64,000 nt of DNA. Origin: Corynebacterium capitovis DSM 44611. Its GTDB lineage: Bacteria; Actinomycetota; Actinomycetes; Mycobacteriales; Mycobacteriaceae. Of this stretch, positions 62,363-64,000 are shown in pieces. Within the stretch, counting starts at the first letter, position 1. The number at the start of each line of letters is the position of its first letter. The notes beneath the pieces were generated by a model. That model made no database searches and was not told where the DNA came from. It was given only the letters and a program-made list of their open reading frames with translations. Where the stretch lies: the NCBI RefSeq assembly GCF_030440535.1, contig NZ_CP047117.1, forward strand, positions 1,364,001 to 1,428,000. The letters run 5' to 3'. The position numbers and the translations under genes were made by a program.

Positions 62363-63718
62363 GTGAATACCAACGACGCCCCGGTGGATCAGGTCGACCG
62401 CGGAATTGTCCTGAACAGCTGGGTGAAGTCCGCTGCGTGGTTGGCGGTGCGGATTCTCGTCATCGCGGTGTTCCTGTACGCGCTCGCCCGGGTGGTCGGT
62501 GCGTTCTGGACGGGTCTGCTGCCGGTCGTCCTCGCCCTCATTGTGTGCACAGTACTCGCGCCGATCGCCTCAGCTTTACGACGTCTCAGGGTGCCGTCAG
62601 CCCTCGCCGCCCTCGTCTCATTGCTAGCGTTTTTTGGGCTTTTGGGAACGCTGGCCCTCATGATCGCCCCGGACGTCATCGCCCATTCCCGGGTGCTCTA
62701 CCTCCAATCACTCGAGGGCATCCAGCGCCTCCAGCTGTGGCTCCAGGCCCCGCCGCTCAACGTCGACCCCGATGAGCTCAACGATGCTCTCAACAACATT
62801 GCGCTGTGGCTACGCAACCAGGCGGGTGCGATTGCGGGCGGGGTTTTCGCCGGAATCGGCACGGCTGCCGGGTTGGTGATGACGCTGCTGGTCGTGCTCG
62901 TGCTGACGTTTTTCTTCCTCAAAGACGGGCACCGTTTCCTGCCGTGGCTTCGCTCCGCAACCGGGGGGCGCAGCGGGCTCCACGCAACGGAGTTGTTGAC
63001 CCGCGCCTGGAACACCCTCTCCGGGTTCATTCGCGCCCAGGCGGTTGTTTCGCTCGTCGACGCCTTCTTTATCGGCATCGGCATTTGGCTGACCGGCGTT
63101 CCCATGGCCTTCACCCTGGCGGTACTCACGTTCATCGCCGGGTTTATCCCCATCGTCGGTGCTGTCGCCGCCGGCGCCATGGCGGTGCTGGTCGCGCTCG
63201 TTTCGATCGGGGTGACAAAAGCCCTCATCGTCCTCGCCATCGTCATCGCCGTCCAGCAGCTAGAGGGCAACGTCCTCTCCCCCATGCTGCAATCGCGGGC
63301 GATGGACCTTCATCCAGTTATCGTGCTTGTCTCGGTCACCGCCGGTGGGGCACTATTCGGACTTGTTGGGGCGTTCCTCGCCGTCCCCGTCGCCGCCTCC
63401 ATAGCGGTGACCTACCGCTATGTGCTGGATATGGTGACGCTCCACTCCGGGGAGAAGAAAGCCGAGCAGCTCACGTTTGCCACGCCCGAGGGACGGGCGA
63501 TCGCGATGTTGGAAGAGCGCGAGTCGGTTTTCGAGCGCCAAGCCCTGCGCGAGGGCCGCGAATGGGCCACTCCTGCGATCCCCGCCGACGACGAGCCTTC
63601 GGAGCGGGGCGGGAGCAGCAGCTGGGCGCTCTTGAAATCTCGCGGCCAGAGCTGGAAATTCGCCCGCCACCCCAAGATCGCCTCTGTGTTCGAAAAGGTG
63701 CGGCGCCCGGGTAAGTAG
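62363..63718 (+). CDS. AI-2E family transporter (PF01594)
   Basis: A 451-aa protein with about eight helices: RILVIAVFLYALARVV, LVMTLLVVLVLTFFFLKDG and GALFGLVGAFLAVPVAASIAVT are typical of the family. Members export small molecules or exchange ions; the substrate is not predictable. GTG 62363 is preferred because CAAAAT ends seven bases upstream and conserved sequence starts nearby; ATG 62309 overlaps the ychF start region. It diverges from ychF. Confidence 0.85.
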   Translation: MNTNDAPVDQVDRGIVLNSWVKSAAWLAVRILVIAVFLYALARVVGAFWTGLLPVVLALIVCTVLAPIASALRRLRVPSALAALVSLLAFFGLLGTLALMIAPDVIAHSRVLYLQSLEGIQRLQLWLQAPPLNVDPDELNDALNNIALWLRNQAGAIAGGVFAGIGTAAGLVMTLLVVLVLTFFFLKDGHRFLPWLRSATGGRSGLHATELLTRAWNTLSGFIRAQAVVSLVDAFFIGIGIWLTGVPMAFTLAVLTFIAGFIPIVGAVAAGAMAVLVALVSIGVTKALIVLAIVIAVQQLEGNVLSPMLQSRAMDLHPVIVLVSVTAGGALFGLVGAFLAVPVAASIAVTYRYVLDMVTLHSGEKKAEQLTFATPEGRAIAMLEERESVFERQALREGREWATPAIPADDEPSERGGSSSWALLKSRGQSWKFARHPKIASVFEKVRRPGK

Positions 63719-63747
63719 TGTCCTCCCCGTGTGACACACTTTGAGGT

Positions 63748-64000
63748 ATGCAGACTGCCTCCGTCCTCTTTGCCATTCTTGCGTTTCTTGCGGGCATAGC
63801 CACCGGCATAGCGGTTTGCGTGGCGTCGCGTCGCAGCACAAAACCCAACCCCCCGACACCGGATATGGGGTCCGTCACCCACGCGCTCGACCGTCTCGCA
63901 AGCCACATACGGGATATGGACGAGGACCGAGCGGTCACATACACGGCGCTAGCCAGCCAGGTACAGGCCATCACTCGCACCTCAACGCGGCTTTCTGACC
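63748..64000 (+). CDS. rmuC: DNA recombination protein RmuC, N-terminal part (cut by window end)
   Basis: Only 84 codons are present. A signal-anchor helix (ASVLFAILAFLAGIATGIAV) is followed by a segment starting a coiled coil (ALDRLASHIRDMDEDRAVTYTALASQVQAI), which is how RmuC proteins begin. RmuC limits inverted-repeat recombination. Its place near ychF fits corynebacterial synteny. It runs off the right edge. Confidence 0.75.
   Translation, partial: MQTASVLFAILAFLAGIATGIAVCVASRRSTKPNPPTPDMGSVTHALDRLASHIRDMDEDRAVTYTALASQVQAITRTSTRLSD

Noticed and set aside
1..64000. tRNA or rRNA genes
   Set aside because: No cloverleaf or rRNA-like stretch was recognised on reading either strand; a covariance-model scan could not be run.

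Overview
The window is a high-GC chromosomal segment from a Corynebacterium. The evidence is a fused E2-E1 oxoglutarate dehydrogenase (OdhA), mycothiol synthesis (MshB), an LpqW-type lipoprotein, a sigE-cseE-tatB cluster, the glgC/glgA pair and the succinylase route to diaminopimelate. Gene order follows the mycobacterial/corynebacterial block typA-lpqW-mshB-fdx-dapC / dapD-dapE / LOG / glgA-glgC / sigE-rseA-tatB / mrp / odhA. The species cannot be named from sequence alone. No tRNA, rRNA, CRISPR array or intact insertion sequence was seen.

Layout. 0.2-12.5 kb: membrane protein, a two-in-one ABC exporter, odhA, a stress protein, mrp, then tatB-cseE-sigE on the minus strand and a methyltransferase. 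12.5-17.8 kb: glgC and glgA diverge around a 12-bp tandem repeat; glgA is followed by a GH32-like protein with eroded catalytic motifs, then an RlmA-like methyltransferase and two small conserved proteins. 17.8-26.4 kb: LOG protein, dapE, two dapD paralogues flanking two amino-acid permease paralogues, then dapC. 24.5-31.2 kb is one tight minus-strand run: typA-lpqW-mshB-membrane protein-fdxA-dapC-gtrA. 31.4-36.1 kb: a secreted protein, a DUF402 protein, a small kinase and a ykoEDC-type thiamine-precursor ECF transporter under a TPP riboswitch. 36.1-41.3 kb: an opp peptide transporter. 41.4-50.3 kb: DUF2218, DUF808, UvrA-like ATPase, cupin, an unknown protein, a secreted DUF4185 protein, a PNPOx-like protein, a 5'-nucleotidase remnant and an MFS exporter. 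50.3-56.9 kb: ATP-grasp protein, the non-homologous end-joining pair ligD/ku, a lipoprotein and a zinc alcohol dehydrogenase. 56.9-61.2 kb is a variable island of gene fragments, broken antitoxins and two orphan genes around arfB. The right end returns to conserved genes: ychF, an AI-2E family transporter and the start of rmuC.

Two global patterns stand out. Many genes have a TANNNT -10 box ending 6-8 nt before the start codon with no Shine-Dalgarno (SD) sequence, so they should give leaderless mRNAs. Six of about ten convergent gene pairs interlock by exactly four bases through their two stop codons. The most unusual details are two conserved genes whose homologous N-termini lack a canonical start codon (ABC exporter near 1028; cseE at 11119), and a TPP riboswitch flanked by a perfect 11-bp inverted repeat that would bury the ribosome-binding site.
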